Shown here piece after piece: positions 38,492 to 40,263 of a stretch of DNA of 40,263 nucleotides (the first letter of the stretch is position 1; every line of letters begins with the position of its first letter). The notes beneath the pieces were generated by a model. The model did not search any database. It worked only from the letters and a program-made list of their open reading frames with translations, and was not told the origin of the DNA. Location: assembly GCA_035690425.1 (NCBI GenBank), contig DASSKO010000102.1, positions 1-40,263 on the forward strand, in the 5' to 3' direction. Position numbers and translations under genes: made by a program. This DNA comes from DASSKO01 sp035690425. GTDB taxonomy: Bacteria > Actinomycetota > Actinomycetes > Propionibacteriales > Nocardioidaceae.

Positions 38492-40263
38492 CGACGACTC
38501 CGCCGGCGGGGCGGGTGCGCCGGCTCGTGACGGCTGTGCTGCTGGCGCTGCTGGTGCTGCTGCCGGCCGGCTGCGTCAGCGTGCCCGACAGCGGCCCGGT
38601 TCGCGACAGTGCGAGCGTGCTTCCCGACGATGCTGCCGTGCAGGCGCAGTATGTCCCTGAGGGCCCGGCCGAGGGCGCCGAGCCGGCGGACATCGTCCGC
38701 GGTTATCTAGCGGCGATGCTGGCCTACCCCACCGACCCGAGCATCGTCCGCGAGTTCCTCACCGAGCAGGCCGCGGCCGACTGGCAGCCCGACGCCGGTG
38801 CGGTGATCTTCTCCGGTACCGCCGGTATCCAGACGTCCGGGCGCGAGGTGCAGGTCTCCCTCACCCAGCTCGGCGCGCTGGACGGGCGGGGCTCGTGGTC
38901 CTCGACCCCACCCGCGCGGGCCAAGCTGGAAATCGACCTCACGCTCGTGCAGGTCGAGGGCGAGTGGCGGATCAGCGACCCGCCGCCGGGCATCCTGATC
39001 CGGCAGGACTTCTTCGAGGACCGCTACAACGCGTACTCGCTGTTCTTCTTCGACCCGACCTGGTCCACGCTCGTCCCGGACCAGGTCTACCTCGCCGACG
39101 GCGACCAGACCGCGACCCTGCTGCTGCGGGGACTGGTGCGCGGGCCGACGAAGTGGCTGAAGGACCTCAAGTCGCTGGTGCCACGCTCGACCGACCCGAC
39201 GCTGTCGGTGCCGGTCGACGACGACGGTGTCGCGCCGGTCGCGATCGGCGCCGACGTGATGAGCTATCCGCCCGAGGAGCGTCGACTGCTCGCAGCGCAG
39301 CTGGCCTGGACCCTTGACCAGATCCCCGAGATCCGCGCGATCCGCGTGACCACCGACGGCGCGCCGGTGTCGTTGATCGACCGGCAGGAGCTGCTCGACG
39401 CCGACTACGGCGATTCCTACGATCCGGCGGACGGCAGCGCGTCGCGCAATCTCTACGCGTTGCACGGGGAACGTATCGTCACCGTGCCCGCCGTCGACAG
39501 CGGAGCCGAGGTGTCCCCGGTGGCCGGTCCGCTCGGCGCGGGGGAGGTTGCCGTCGACTCCTTCGGCATCGGCCGCGAGGGCAAGGTGGTCGCGGCCGTG
39601 GTGGGCGGTGGCTCGGTCGCGGTGACCAACCTGCTCACCGAGCCGTCCGACCTGCAGTTCTGGCTCGACGGCGGCGGCTCGCTGCTGCCCCCGCAGTGGG
39701 ACCGAACCGGCCTGCTGTGGGTGGTGGACCGCCAGGCGGAGGTGGGCGACGACGATAGCGATGACGACGGTGCCGGCACTGCGATCTCCACGATCCTCGA
39801 CGGCTCGCCACAGCCTGTGCGCGTCGCCGACGAGCCGCTGACGCCCGACCGCATCGAGGCGTTCTCGGTGTCCCGCGACGGCATGCGCATTGCCGTCCTC
39901 GGCGGCACCGGGCCCGACACCCGGCTGCTCATCGCCCGGATCGTGCGTCCGGCCAAGCCCGGCGGCCTGCTGCGGATCAACCGCTGGCGCGAGATCATCA
40001 CGCCGGTGACGCCGCTGGCGGACTTCCGCGACCTCGACTGGGCGAGCCCCACCGAGCTTGCCGTGCTCGCCCGCCGTGCCGGGGAGTCCCTGCAGGCGTT
40101 CACGGTCGACATCGACGGGTCGGACGTCCAGGTCTCCACGCTGATGGACTTCAAGCCGACAGCGATCGCGGCGACGCCGACGCAGGACAGACCTACCGTC
40201 GTGAGCAGCGCCAAGGGGCAGCTCTACAGCCAGACCAACGAGCGTTGGGCTCCCTACGTGCTG
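38488..40263 (+). CDS. lpqB: Lipoprotein LpqB (runs off the window)
   Basis: 592 codons are open from ATG 38488 to the window edge; the usual length is about 580-600, so nearly the whole protein is here but no stop is seen. A lipobox LLPAGC puts the lipid on C29. A GerMN-like domain follows (LQVEGEWRISDPPPGILI, YLLFFDPTW-like YSLFFFDPTWSTLVPDQVYL, TLLLRGLVRGPTKWL), then the LpqB beta-propeller with an acidic loop (DDDSDDDG). LpqB binds the outer part of MtrB and tunes its activity. AGAGGAG lies seven bases before the ATG. Confidence 0.95.
   Translation, partial: MTTTPPAGRVRRLVTAVLLALLVLLPAGCVSVPDSGPVRDSASVLPDDAAVQAQYVPEGPAEGAEPADIVRGYLAAMLAYPTDPSIVREFLTEQAAADWQPDAGAVIFSGTAGIQTSGREVQVSLTQLGALDGRGSWSSTPPARAKLEIDLTLVQVEGEWRISDPPPGILIRQDFFEDRYNAYSLFFFDPTWSTLVPDQVYLADGDQTATLLLRGLVRGPTKWLKDLKSLVPRSTDPTLSVPVDDDGVAPVAIGADVMSYPPEERRLLAAQLAWTLDQIPEIRAIRVTTDGAPVSLIDRQELLDADYGDSYDPADGSASRNLYALHGERIVTVPAVDSGAEVSPVAGPLGAGEVAVDSFGIGREGKVVAAVVGGGSVAVTNLLTEPSDLQFWLDGGGSLLPPQWDRTGLLWVVDRQAEVGDDDSDDDGAGTAISTILDGSPQPVRVADEPLTPDRIEAFSVSRDGMRIAVLGGTGPDTRLLIARIVRPAKPGGLLRINRWREIITPVTPLADFRDLDWASPTELAVLARRAGESLQAFTVDIDGSDVQVSTLMDFKPTAIAATPTQDRPTVVSSAKGQLYSQTNERWAPYVL

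Overview
The window is high-GC actinobacterial chromosome. Markers are an acyl-CoA carboxylase epsilon subunit, a WhiB protein, coenzyme F420 genes, MtrA-MtrB-LpqB, TIGR03089, DUF3499 and DUF3105 proteins, many GTG starts and TANNNT-type leaderless promoters. Gene content and order resemble the mycobacterial Rv3244c-Rv3280 block. The galactan genes and the FG-GAP amidase suggest a Nocardioidaceae-like member (Propionibacteriales); that placement is inference. There is no sign of phage, insertion sequence, tRNA, rRNA or CRISPR, and no gene-free stretch over 300 bases.

Layout. (1) 1-1842, minus: a proline dehydrogenase cut by the window edge, a GrpB-family protein, and a tandem ferredoxin-like protein. 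(2) 2013-9758: acyl-CoA carboxylase accE-accD5 facing biotin ligase birA, then a PH-domain membrane protein, a class III adenylate cyclase, an enoyl-CoA hydratase, an orphan PhoB-type DNA-binding domain, a GtrA protein, and purK-purE. (3) 9784-23764: a CoA-binding protein, then a cell-surface glycan island: two divergent LCP ligases, a GlfT1-like and a second GT2 glycosyltransferase, a tightly overlapped glf-glfT2-wzm-wzt operon, a secreted amidase with an FG-GAP propeller, and galE. (4) 23796-30679: a TIGR03089 protein facing a mannose-1-phosphate guanylyltransferase-like gene, DUF3105, cofE-cofD (F420), whiB, a VOC protein, a degenerate minizincin and DUF3499. (5) 30693-40263: phosphomannomutase, a Trm112 protein, a SIS-domain protein, a cation efflux pump, ahcY, mtrA, mtrB and lpqB (cut by the window edge).

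How it fits together. GalE makes UDP-galactopyranose, Glf converts it to UDP-galactofuranose, GlfT1/GlfT2-like enzymes polymerise it, Wzm-Wzt export the lipid-linked polymer, and LCP proteins attach it to peptidoglycan. That is a complete galactan route in one 12 kb stretch, while in mycobacteria these genes are split over several loci. The amidase would act on the same wall, and MtrAB-LpqB senses and controls wall and division state. The mannose genes feed GDP-mannose for glycolipids.

The most unusual signals are DNA-level. A 12-bp minisatellite family with one consensus has expanded inside three unrelated coding regions, including a 39-residue Gly-Asp-Arg-Pro insertion in the MtrB kinase. 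About a dozen genes share a leaderless promoter layout. A perfect 11-bp inverted repeat sits between two divergent leaderless promoters. A 10-codon mini-ORF overlaps both the ahcY stop and the mtrA start.
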